Below are positions 1 through 5,983 of a DNA stretch of 7,210 nucleotides, in pieces. The stretch is from Bacteroidales bacterium (GTDB lineage Bacteria; Bacteroidota; Bacteroidia; Bacteroidales; WCHB1-69), in the NCBI GenBank assembly GCA_012519525.1, contig JAAYQB010000059.1, positions 1-7,210 of the forward strand, in the 5' to 3' direction. Below the pieces are notes generated by a model. It worked only from the letters and a program-made list of their open reading frames with translations. It was not told the DNA's origin and made no database searches. Positions within the stretch are counted from its first letter, which is position 1. Each line of letters starts with the position of its first letter. The position numbers and the translations under genes are program-made.

Positions 1-50
1 ATGCTGAAAATAAATGCTATTAACGCAATAGATAATATTATCTTTTTCAT
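1..50 (-). CDS. Start of a leftward gene for a secreted or lipoprotein product (partial, runs off left edge)
   Basis: Read on the minus strand from position 50, an ATG opens a frame of 16 complete codons, MKKIILSIALIAFIFS, that stays open to the window edge. Two lysines followed by an uninterrupted hydrophobic stretch form a textbook Sec signal peptide or lipoprotein signal; the cleavage site or lipobox would lie just outside the window. The leader before the ATG is A-rich on this strand, as is usual for Bacteroidota starts, and a perfect TAnnTTTG promoter element lies 69 nt upstream in the same orientation. The gene therefore diverges from mutS. The mature protein is not visible, so no function can be given. 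With only 50 nt available a chance frame is possible, but signal peptide, A-rich leader and promoter together make a real gene likely. Confidence 0.6.
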   Translation of the reverse strand, partial: MKKIILSIALIAFIFS

Positions 51-119
51 TTTTTTTTATTTTATGTTAATAATTAAAATTGTATTATAATCAATATTCA
101 TACCATAGTATCAATTTTG

Positions 120-127
120 CAAAAGTA
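120..127 (-). promoter_or_regulatory. Bacteroidetes -7 promoter element for the leftward gene
   Basis: The minus strand reads TACTTTTG followed by CAAAA, an exact match to TAnnTTTG. The surrounding TATATACTTTTGCAA is identical to the sequence around the promoter at 6960-6967. Transcription would start near 113-115 and give a leader of about 65 nt before the ATG at position 50. No clear -33 TTTG is visible. The element overlaps the 10-bp palindrome TTTTGCAAAA (115-124), so the plus strand also carries a near match (CAATTTTG, one mismatch), and weak bidirectional activity is conceivable. Confidence 0.5.
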
Positions 128-212
128 TATAAATTTATTATATATAATGTGCTTCTATGTTCATATTTTTCAATATTTTTTTAAAATAGGTAAAAAGTAG
201 GGGTAAAAATAG

Positions 213-220
213 TATTTTTG
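213..220 (+). promoter_or_regulatory. Promoter of mutS (-7 element TATTTTTG)
   Basis: TATTTTTG matches the Bacteroidetes TAnnTTTG element exactly and is followed by CAG, as at the DUF1573 promoter. It lies 42 nt before the TTG start of mutS, implying a short leader of roughly 35 nt. No convincing -33 TTTG is present upstream. The rest of the region 51-262 is AT-rich non-coding sequence between the divergent genes, with no hairpin or conserved RNA that I can recognise. Confidence 0.6.
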
Positions 221-262
221 CAGAATATATTTAAATTTATAATTGAGTAAATAATAATTATT

Positions 263-2881
263 TTGAAATCGAAGATTCGGAAAAAATCGGCAGGCGAAAC
301 TCCTTTAATGAGGCAGTATAATTCTTTTAAAGCAAAATATCCTGATGCTTTATTGCTTTTTCGTGTGGGCGATTTTTATGAAACATTTGGAGAAGATGCT
401 ATTCGTGCTTCAAAAATATTAGATATAGTGTTAACACGTAGAGCCAATGGGGCAGCGGCATTTGTTGAATTGGCAGGATTTCCTCATCATGCTTTGGATA
501 CTTATCTCCCTAAATTAGTACGTGCCGGATTGCGAGTTGCTATTTGTGAGCAGTTAGAAGACCCGAAATTAGCTAAAACAATAGTGAAAAGAGGTGTTAC
601 TGAGTTGGTTACTCCGGGTGTTTCGTACAATGATAAAATATTGGAAACAAGACAAAATAATTTTTTAGCAAGTGTTTATATAGCAGAAAAACAATTAGGA
701 ATTGCATTTTTAGATATATCAACGGGAGAGTTTTATATAGCACAAGGAAATGTAGATTATATCGATAAATTACTACAAAGTTTTAAACCCAATGAAGTAG
801 TAGTAGAAAAAACAAAAATTCAAACGTTTAAACAATATTTTGGAGATAAATTTTTATGTACAACATTTGAAGACTGGGTGTTTACCGTCGATTTCACTCA
901 TGACTTATTGTTAAGACATTTTCAAATACAATCGTTTAAAGGATTTGGAGTAGAAAATGTAACACAAGGACTGATTGCAGCAGGAGCTGCCATGCATTAT
1001 TTGTTTGAGACACAGCATACGAATGTAGGTCATATTACAAAGATTACACGTATAGAAGAAGAACATTATGTATGGTTAGACCAATTTACGATGCGTAATT
1101 TAGAATTACTATATTCTTCTAATGAAAATGCGGTAACGCTATTAGATATTTTAGACCAAACTTTATCGCCAATGGGAGCTCGAATGTTGAAAAAATGGAT
1201 TATGCTTCCTTTAAAAGATAAAATATTAATAGAAGAAAGGCATGAAATGGTCGAATTATTTATTAATAATTCCGAATTTGCAACATCTCTTGCTGCTTCT
1301 ATAAAACAAATAGGAGATTTAGAACGATTAATATCTAAGGTAGCGGTTTCGAGAATTACTCCAAGAGAAGTAGTTCAAATACAAAGAGCTTTATATGCAG
1401 TAGAAAACATTAAAAAACAATGCGAATCTTTAGAAAATAAACATATATGTAAAGTAGGCGAACAAATTAATCCATGCCTTAGCATAAGAAATCGTATTGA
1501 ACAAACGCTTAATAATGATGCCCCTGCACTGATAAATAAAGGAGGAATTATTAAAGATGGTTTTAACGAAGAGTTAGATGAATTACGCTCTATAGCATAT
1601 TCAGGAAAAGATTATTTGTTGAATATTCAAAAAAATGAAACAAAGAGAACAGGCATCGCTTCATTAAAAATAGGTTTTAATAATGTATTTGGATATTATC
1701 TTGAAGTTACTAATACTCATAAAGATAAAGTTCCACCTGAATGGATACGAAAGCAAACGTTAACTAATGCGGAAAGATATATAACGGAAGAATTAAAAGA
1801 GTATGAGACTAAAATACTCGGAGCTGAAGATAAGATATTATCCTTAGAACAAAAGTTGTTCAACGATTTGATTTTAAGTATGATGGATTATGTTCAACCC
1901 ATTCAAATGAATGCACAACTAATAGCACGTTTAGATGTATTACATGCTTTTGCAATCGTAGCACAGCAAAATGATTACGTAAAACCTGTTATTAATGAAT
2001 CTTTTAGAATTGACATAAAAAATGGACGACATCCCGTTATAGAAACGCAATTGCCTGTAGGAGAAAAATATATAGCCAACGACATGTACTTGGATAATGA
2101 AAAACAACAAATCATTATTATTACGGGACCTAATATGTCGGGGAAATCGGCTTTGTTACGTCAAACAGCCCTCATCGTATTAATGGCACAAATTGGTTCT
2201 TTTGTTCCCGCTGAAGAAGCGACGATTGGGTTGGTAGATAAAATTTTTACTCGTGTTGGAGCTTCCGACAATATATCTTCGGGCGAATCGACATTTATGG
2301 TTGAGATGAATGAAACAGCCAGTATTTTGAATAATATTTCAAATAGAAGTTTAATACTGTTAGATGAAATAGGAAGAGGTACAAGTACTTACGATGGAAT
2401 TTCAATAGCTTGGGCAATTACTGAATTTTTGCACGAACATCCGTCAGCACGTGCAAAGGTATTGTTTGCAACACATTATCACGAACTCAATCAAATGGCA
2501 AATACATTTAAACGAATAAAAAATTTTCATGTAACAGTCAAAGAAATCAGTAATAAAGTCATATTTTTAAGAAAATTAGCACAAGGCGGAACTGAACATA
2601 GCTTTGGAATACATGTAGCACGTATGGCAGGAATGCCTCCGCAAGTGTTAAACAGGGCTAATGAAGTTTTATCAAAATTAGAATCTTCGGAGCATGAAAA
2701 TTTGAACAGAAAACTATCGACTACTACTAAAAAAGAAGAATCGGTTCAGTTAAGTTTTATCTCGCTCGACGATCCTTTATTGGTTCAAATAAAAGAGGAT
2801 ATTTTAAATATAAATATAGAAACTTTAACTCCTATTGAGGCTTTAATGAAGCTAAATGAGATAAAAAATTTATTAAAATAG
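263..2881 (+). CDS. mutS: DNA mismatch repair protein MutS
   Basis: This is the mismatch-recognition ATPase of methyl-independent mismatch repair, a cytosolic DNA-sliding clamp that recruits MutL. At 872 residues it is full length for Bacteroidota. The mismatch-reading F-x-E motif is F38-Y39-E40 inside GDFYETFG. The C-terminal ABC ATPase has Walker A GPNMSGKS (622-629), the signature SGESTF (673-678), Walker B LILLDE (697-702) followed by GRGTST, and the switch histidine H738 in ATHYHEL. QLSFI (829-833) fits the beta-clamp-binding motif of MutS proteins. The start codon is TTG: the next in-frame ATG (308, residue 16) would remove the conserved ETPLM segment of Bacteroidota MutS, and an in-frame stop at 248-250 leaves no upstream ATG. 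No Shine-Dalgarno is seen. It appears monocistronic, with its own promoter and a 211-bp gap after it. No mutL lies in the window. All key motifs are intact. Confidence 0.98.
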   Translation: MKSKIRKKSAGETPLMRQYNSFKAKYPDALLLFRVGDFYETFGEDAIRASKILDIVLTRRANGAAAFVELAGFPHHALDTYLPKLVRAGLRVAICEQLEDPKLAKTIVKRGVTELVTPGVSYNDKILETRQNNFLASVYIAEKQLGIAFLDISTGEFYIAQGNVDYIDKLLQSFKPNEVVVEKTKIQTFKQYFGDKFLCTTFEDWVFTVDFTHDLLLRHFQIQSFKGFGVENVTQGLIAAGAAMHYLFETQHTNVGHITKITRIEEEHYVWLDQFTMRNLELLYSSNENAVTLLDILDQTLSPMGARMLKKWIMLPLKDKILIEERHEMVELFINNSEFATSLAASIKQIGDLERLISKVAVSRITPREVVQIQRALYAVENIKKQCESLENKHICKVGEQINPCLSIRNRIEQTLNNDAPALINKGGIIKDGFNEELDELRSIAYSGKDYLLNIQKNETKRTGIASLKIGFNNVFGYYLEVTNTHKDKVPPEWIRKQTLTNAERYITEELKEYETKILGAEDKILSLEQKLFNDLILSMMDYVQPIQMNAQLIARLDVLHAFAIVAQQNDYVKPVINESFRIDIKNGRHPVIETQLPVGEKYIANDMYLDNEKQQIIIITGPNMSGKSALLRQTALIVLMAQIGSFVPAEEATIGLVDKIFTRVGASDNISSGESTFMVEMNETASILNNISNRSLILLDEIGRGTSTYDGISIAWAITEFLHEHPSARAKVLFATHYHELNQMANTFKRIKNFHVTVKEISNKVIFLRKLAQGGTEHSFGIHVARMAGMPPQVLNRANEVLSKLESSEHENLNRKLSTTTKKEESVQLSFISLDDPLLVQIKEDILNINIETLTPIEALMKLNEIKNLLK

Positions 2882-2994
2882 TCCAATATATTCCATTTTT
2901 TTTCATAAAAATAAGTGTTTATTTTGTAAAAATATGATATTTTTTATAAGTTTTTAATTGTAAATATTTTGGAATCAAATAATTAAAAAAAATG

Positions 2995-3012
2995 TAAAAA
3001 AATATTTTTTTA
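2995..3012. repeat. 18-bp perfect A/T palindrome upstream of the small lipoprotein promoter
   Basis: TAAAAAAATATTTTTTTA is a perfect inverted repeat, seven A then TA then seven T with flanking T and A. It ends 25 bp before the -7 element at 3038, so its centre falls near -48 relative to the probable transcription start. Its position suits an A-tract UP-like element or a protein-binding site. In such AT-rich DNA it could also be chance. The remainder of the 211-bp gap (2882-3092) is almost pure A/T with no gene or RNA that I recognise. Confidence 0.4.
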
Positions 3013-3037
3013 ATGTGTTTTATAAAAAATAAAGTAA

Positions 3038-3045
3038 TATCTTTG
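3038..3045 (+). promoter_or_regulatory. Promoter of the small lipoprotein gene (-7 element TATCTTTG)
   Basis: TATCTTTG matches TAnnTTTG exactly and is followed by CAAAT. A partial -33-like TGTGTTT sits at 3014-3020, about 17 bp upstream, and an A/T palindrome lies just before that. The expected leader of about 40 nt before the ATG at 3093 is A/T-rich and has no Shine-Dalgarno. Confidence 0.65.
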
Positions 3046-3092
3046 CAAATCAAAGTAAATATATTTTTTTAACAATTTAATTTTATACTAGT

Positions 3093-3290
3093 ATGAAAAA
3101 ATTAATGGCATTATTAGTTGTATCAGGAATGGTATTCTTTGCATGCAACAACCAACCTAAAGAAGAAGAAGCAGCAGTAGCTGAAGAAGCTGTTGTAGAA
3201 GAACAAGTTCAAGCTCCAGCAGAAGAAGCTCCAGTAGCAGAAGCTGTACCAGCAGAAGAAGCTCCAGCAGAAGCTCCAGTAGCAGAATAA
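3093..3290 (+). CDS. Small Ala/Glu/Pro/Val-rich lipoprotein
   Basis: The 65-residue product begins with two lysines and a hydrophobic stretch ending in VFFAC, so signal peptidase II would cut before C18 to give a 48-residue lipid-anchored peptide. After the cysteine comes NNQPKEEE. The lysine followed by acidic residues resembles the lipoprotein surface-export signal described in Bacteroidota (K followed by D/E), though here at +6 rather than directly after the cysteine, so surface exposure is an inference. From residue 27 the protein is made of A, E, V and P with two Q, in repeats such as PAEEAP and APVAE. It is strongly acidic, with 14 Glu and a single Lys after the lipidated cysteine, and is presumably disordered. 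No domain is recognisable and no function can be assigned; a spacer or cell-surface charge role is speculation. It has its own promoter and a strong terminator, and looks like an abundant monocistronic transcript. Confidence 0.85.
   Translation: MKKLMALLVVSGMVFFACNNQPKEEEAAVAEEAVVEEQVQAPAEEAPVAEAVPAEEAPAEAPVAE
3213..3287 (+). repeat. Short direct repeats inside the small lipoprotein gene
   Basis: CCAGCAGAAGAAGCTCCAG occurs identically at 3216-3234 and 3249-3267, and GAAGCTCCAGTAGCAGAA at 3225-3242 and 3270-3287. Offsets are 33 and 45 nt, both multiples of three, so changes in copy number would keep the frame. Identity at the DNA level, including synonymous positions, suggests recent expansion by slippage or unequal recombination rather than protein-level selection alone. 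Confidence 0.75.
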
Positions 3291-3311
3291 TAATTTTAGG
3301 TTATTAATGTA

Positions 3312-3344
3312 AAAAAAAGCTACCTCTTTTGGGTGGCTTTTTTT
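3312..3344 (+). terminator. Intrinsic terminator after the small lipoprotein gene
   Basis: A 13-bp stem pairs 3312-3324 (seven A then GCTACC) with 3332-3344 (GGTGGC then seven T), with one T-G wobble and a 7-nt loop, TCTTTTG. The GC-rich core followed by a T run is a classic Rho-independent terminator. The A run on the 5' side also makes it symmetric, so it could work on either strand. It is the only strong terminator in the window. Confidence 0.9.
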
Positions 3345-3363
3345 ATTCTTAATTTATTGAAAT

Positions 3364-4635
3364 ATGGATGAAAAATTACTACAGTATGTATGGCAACATC
3401 AATTGTTTGATACGACAAACTGTTTGACTACTACAGGAAATAAAATAAAAATTATTTCTACAGGAGAAAAGAATACCAATAGTGGTCCTGATTTTTTTAA
3501 CGCTAAAATCATAATAGATGAAACACTATGGGTGGGTTGTATCGAGATACATTTAAAGTCGTCGGATTGGGAACGCCACAATCATCAAAAAGATAAAGGA
3601 TACAATAATGTAATATTGCATGTGGTGTTTGAACATGATAAAAATATTGTATTGCCAAATATGCAAAATCTTTTTACATTAGAACTTAAATCGTTGATTC
3701 CGACAAGAATTATTCAAACTTACTTTGCTTATTTACATTCAAAAGAATCGATTCCTTGCAAAAGCCAATTAATTAATGTAGATGCGTTTCGTTTATTTTC
3801 ATGGTTGGATAGATTGATGATAGATAGATTAGAGGATAAAGTAAAGTCTGTGTCTGAAATTGTTCAGCACAATAATCAAAATCAAGGAGAAGCATTTTAT
3901 GTGTTTTTAGCATATTATTTTGGATTTAATATCAATAATTTACCTTTTCAGCTTTTAGCAACTTCCATACCTTTAAATTTTTTGGCAAAGCAAAAAAATA
4001 ATTTATTTCAATTAGAAGCGATGTTTTTTGGACAGGCAGGGATGTTAGAAGATGATTTTAGCGATGAGTATCCACAGCAACTGAAAAAAGAATATCAATT
4101 TTTAAAGCAAAAATTTAGTTTAGAGCGAGTTTGTACGAAAGAGATGTGGAAGTTTGCTAAAACTTATCCAAGTGGATTTCCCAGCATACGCATAGCACAA
4201 CTTGCAAAATTAATACATCAATCAACATTTTTGTTGTCGAAATTATTAGAAGCGAAAAAAATAGAAGATATTCAAGGTTTATTTCAAGTCGAATTGGATG
4301 CTTATTGGGAAACGCACTACAGATTTGATGTGCAATCGGTGAAAAAATCAAAAAAATTAGGATACATGGCAATTAATTCCTTAATAATAAATGCTGTTTT
4401 ACCATTTATGTATTATATTGGCAAACTAAAAGAATCGGAAGATTTGAAAGATAAAGCCCTTCAATTTTATGAAAAATTGCCGATTGAACAGAATAAAATA
4501 GTGAAAGAATTTGCAACAGCAAGGGAAGATTTTTCCAATGCACTTCATTCACAAGCTCTCATACAGTTGAAAAAGAAATATTGTGATTCAAAACAATGTT
4601 TAAAGTGTGCAATCGGTCTTTGTATTTTGAAATAA
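3364..4635 (+). CDS. DUF2851 family protein
   Basis: This 423-residue protein matches the DUF2851 family, common in Bacteroidota and of unknown function, across its whole length. Recognisable conserved blocks are the N-terminal LLQYVWQHQLFD, NSGPDFFNAKI (39-49), the IEIHLKSSDW block (60-69), NVILHVV (82-88), IPC (130-132), LFQLEAMFFGQAG and the C-terminal CLKCAIG (412-418). P42-D43 followed by E61-x-H63 resembles the core of PD-(D/E)XK nucleases, with histidine in place of the usual lysine and further histidines at 72, 74 and 86. C132 with C407, C412 and C415 could bind a metal or an Fe-S cluster. Those two readings are inference. There is no signal peptide or membrane segment, so it should be cytosolic. 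It starts 19 nt after a strong terminator with no promoter of its own, so expression is probably low and depends on read-through. Family assignment is firm; function is unknown. Confidence 0.9.
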   Translation: MDEKLLQYVWQHQLFDTTNCLTTTGNKIKIISTGEKNTNSGPDFFNAKIIIDETLWVGCIEIHLKSSDWERHNHQKDKGYNNVILHVVFEHDKNIVLPNMQNLFTLELKSLIPTRIIQTYFAYLHSKESIPCKSQLINVDAFRLFSWLDRLMIDRLEDKVKSVSEIVQHNNQNQGEAFYVFLAYYFGFNINNLPFQLLATSIPLNFLAKQKNNLFQLEAMFFGQAGMLEDDFSDEYPQQLKKEYQFLKQKFSLERVCTKEMWKFAKTYPSGFPSIRIAQLAKLIHQSTFLLSKLLEAKKIEDIQGLFQVELDAYWETHYRFDVQSVKKSKKLGYMAINSLIINAVLPFMYYIGKLKESEDLKDKALQFYEKLPIEQNKIVKEFATAREDFSNALHSQALIQLKKKYCDSKQCLKCAIGLCILK

Positions 4636-4690
4636 TTAAGTGTATTTTAATTTTTTTTCAGAAAAAGAAATATCTTATCTAAAAAATCTC

Positions 4691-4698
4691 TATTTTTG
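4691..4698 (+). promoter_or_regulatory. Promoter of the DUF1573-yajC-ybbR-radical SAM operon (-7 element TATTTTTG)
   Basis: TATTTTTG fits TAnnTTTG exactly, and TATTTTTGCAG is the same 11-mer as at the mutS promoter. It sits 20 nt before the ATG at 4719, so the leader is very short, perhaps 5-15 nt, and leaves no room for a regulatory RNA. No -33 TTTG is evident. It is the only promoter-like site found ahead of the four closely spaced genes. Confidence 0.65.
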
Positions 4699-4718
4699 CA
4701 GTTATTAAAATAATTTTG

Positions 4719-5183
4719 ATGCAAAGAAAAAAAATAATATATAGTATTTGTTTTATAGGATTGATAATGATAGCGTTATCATGTAATAATAGGGGAAAGA
4801 AAGATGCTATATCTTCCGATTTAGTACATATTCCTGTGAGTGCGGAAGGAGAAAATTCAGATTTAGCGATGCCAAAATTTGAATTTGAACGTACCGATCA
4901 TGATTTTGGAACCTTAATACAGGGCGAAAAAGTAAGTTTTACGTATAAATTTAAAAACAGTGGTACTTCCGATTTAATTATATCTACAGTTGTTCCCGGT
5001 TGCGGATGTACTGTAGCACAATTTACAAAAACTCCTATTAAAAAAGGAGAAGAAGGATTTATTACAATTAATTTAGATACGGAAAATAAAAAAGGACCCT
5101 TACGTAAAAAAGTAGCAGTACAAGCTAATACATATCCGGCAGAAACGAATTTGTGGTTTTCTGCTACCGTTGAATTACCATAA
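4719..5183 (+). CDS. DUF1573 domain lipoprotein
   Basis: The 154-residue product has a lipoprotein signal: three basic residues, a hydrophobic stretch, and ALSC with the lipidated cysteine at C22, so it should be anchored facing the periplasm or the surface. After a linker the DUF1573 domain runs from about residue 54 to 154 and carries the hallmark HDFG (61-64) and GCGCT (94-98). DUF1573 is an immunoglobulin-like beta-sandwich fold related to ASH/MSP-type domains; its role is not established. The paired cysteines C95 and C97 could form a disulfide or bind metal, which is inference. The ATG at 4719 is chosen over the TTG immediately before it (4716), which would only add one residue. It is the first gene of an operon, 24 nt before yajC, an arrangement often seen in Bacteroidota. 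Confidence 0.9.
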   Translation: MQRKKIIYSICFIGLIMIALSCNNRGKKDAISSDLVHIPVSAEGENSDLAMPKFEFERTDHDFGTLIQGEKVSFTYKFKNSGTSDLIISTVVPGCGCTVAQFTKTPIKKGEEGFITINLDTENKKGPLRKKVAVQANTYPAETNLWFSATVELP

Positions 5184-5207
5184 CTTTAATTTAAATAATT
5201 TTTTATT

Positions 5208-5543
5208 ATGAATTTATTAAACATCATTTTATTTGCACAACAAGCTGGAGCTGAGGGAAAAGGAAGCTCATGGCAGCCGTTAATTTTTTTAGTACTTATT
5301 ATTTTAGTTTTTTATTTTTTTATGATTCGTCCTCAATCAAAGAAAAATAAAGAAATGCAAAAATTCAGAGAAAATCTTAAAAAAGGTGATAAGATAGTAA
5401 CAATAGGAGGCATCCATGGAAAGATATTAAGTATAGAAGGTACCGCAGCTGTTATCGAAGTGGAAGGTGGTACAAAATTAAAAGTTGAGAAAAGTGCAAT
5501 AGCACAAAGTGTTAATGAAGTAGGAACTAACACTACGAATTAA
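5208..5543 (+). CDS. yajC: Preprotein translocase subunit YajC
   Basis: YajC is a small inner-membrane accessory of the SecDF-YajC-YidC complex, which assists SecYEG in protein export and membrane insertion. The 111-residue length is normal. A short N-terminal segment with a Gly/Ser-rich stretch is followed by one membrane helix (about 24-40) and the family signature FYFFMIRPQ (35-43). A basic cytosolic stretch and the small C-terminal domain follow, with GDKIVTIGGIHGKI (61-74). It starts 24 nt after the DUF1573 gene and ends 11 nt before the YbbR-like gene. secD/secF are not in the window. The start is the ATG after an AT-rich leader; no better alternative exists. Confidence 0.96.
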   Translation: MNLLNIILFAQQAGAEGKGSSWQPLIFLVLIILVFYFFMIRPQSKKNKEMQKFRENLKKGDKIVTIGGIHGKILSIEGTAAVIEVEGGTKLKVEKSAIAQSVNEVGTNTTN

Positions 5544-5554
5544 AAATTAGAAGA

Positions 5555-5971
5555 ATGAGACAACAACAACCTCGCAAAAAAAAATATGCAGTATTATTGC
5601 TTTGCTTAATGCTGTCGTTTTTTGCTTGGTTTACATTAAAAATGTCGGAAAATTACACCGCAAAATATGAATTGGAAGTGGTTTTTACAGACATTCCACC
5701 GGATAAAACACTCGTAAATTATTCTGATTCGACTTTGTTGGTAACGTTTGAAGATAAAGGACTTTCACTCTTGTCAATTGAATTTTTTTCTAAAAAACTT
5801 AAAATCAATTACGATGAAATAACCTCTTCCTATCAAAAAAAACATAATAATATTTGTTTGCAAGAAAACCAAATTATAAGATACATTCAGAGTCAACGTC
5901 GATTTTCAAAGAGAATTAAAAGTATTCATCCGGAAAAAATATGTTTACGGTTGAAAGACAACGAAGAATAA
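5555..5971 (+). CDS. Short YbbR/CdaR-like membrane-anchored protein
   Basis: The product has a basic N-terminus, one membrane helix (about 11-28) and the sequence FFAWFTLKMSENYT (22-35), which corresponds to the conserved post-helix segment of Bacteroidota YbbR-like proteins. What follows looks like a single extracytoplasmic YbbR repeat ending near HPEKICLRL (129-137). Relatives in this phylum are usually around 300 residues or more with several repeats; this one is 138 and stops after the first. The next gene begins 12 nt downstream, so no remnant of the missing half remains and a simple frameshift is not seen. In Firmicutes, YbbR (CdaR) regulates the diadenylate cyclase CdaA; whether that holds here is unknown and no cdaA lies nearby. 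Position directly after yajC is the usual place for this gene in Bacteroidota, which supports the call. Similarity in the repeat itself is weak. Confidence 0.7.
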   Translation: MRQQQPRKKKYAVLLLCLMLSFFAWFTLKMSENYTAKYELEVVFTDIPPDKTLVNYSDSTLLVTFEDKGLSLLSIEFFSKKLKINYDEITSSYQKKHNNICLQENQIIRYIQSQRRFSKRIKSIHPEKICLRLKDNEE

Positions 5972-5983
5972 AAGAAGACAAAT

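Noticed and set aside
2908..2925. Inverted repeat AAAATAA-GTGT-TTATTTT 26 nt after the mutS stop, as a terminator
   Set aside because: The 7-bp stem is purely A/T with no T run directly after it, so it is too weak to call an intrinsic terminator in such AT-rich DNA.
2882..3092. Possible small RNA in the gap between mutS and the small lipoprotein gene
   Set aside because: Apart from the promoter and the palindrome, the sequence is low-complexity A/T without a GC-containing hairpin or recognisable RNA family.
3213..3287. Repeats in the lipoprotein gene as a CRISPR array or mobile-element remnant
   Set aside because: The repeats are in-frame, overlapping, codon-based and confined to the coding sequence, with no spacers or terminal inverted repeats.
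3399..3581. Minus-strand open frame of 60 codons inside the DUF2851 gene
   Set aside because: It lies wholly within a well-supported gene on the other strand, has no promoter or plausible leader, and the product resembles nothing I recognise.
4157..4372. Minus-strand open frame of 71 codons with hydrophobic, Cys-rich product inside the DUF2851 gene
   Set aside because: Antisense shadow of conserved coding sequence; hydrophobicity follows from A/T-rich codons read in reverse.
4634..4658. Inverted repeat AATTAA / TTAATT followed by eight T at the end of the DUF2851 gene, as a terminator
   Set aside because: The stem is only 6 bp, all A/T, and overlaps the stop codon. The T run is suggestive, but stability looks too low; folding-energy calculation against shuffled sequence would decide.
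4716..4718. TTG as the start of the DUF1573 gene
   Set aside because: The ATG directly after it is the stronger start and the difference is one residue.
5333..5533. Minus-strand open frame of 66 codons opposite yajC
   Set aside because: Antisense to a conserved gene, with no promoter or independent support.
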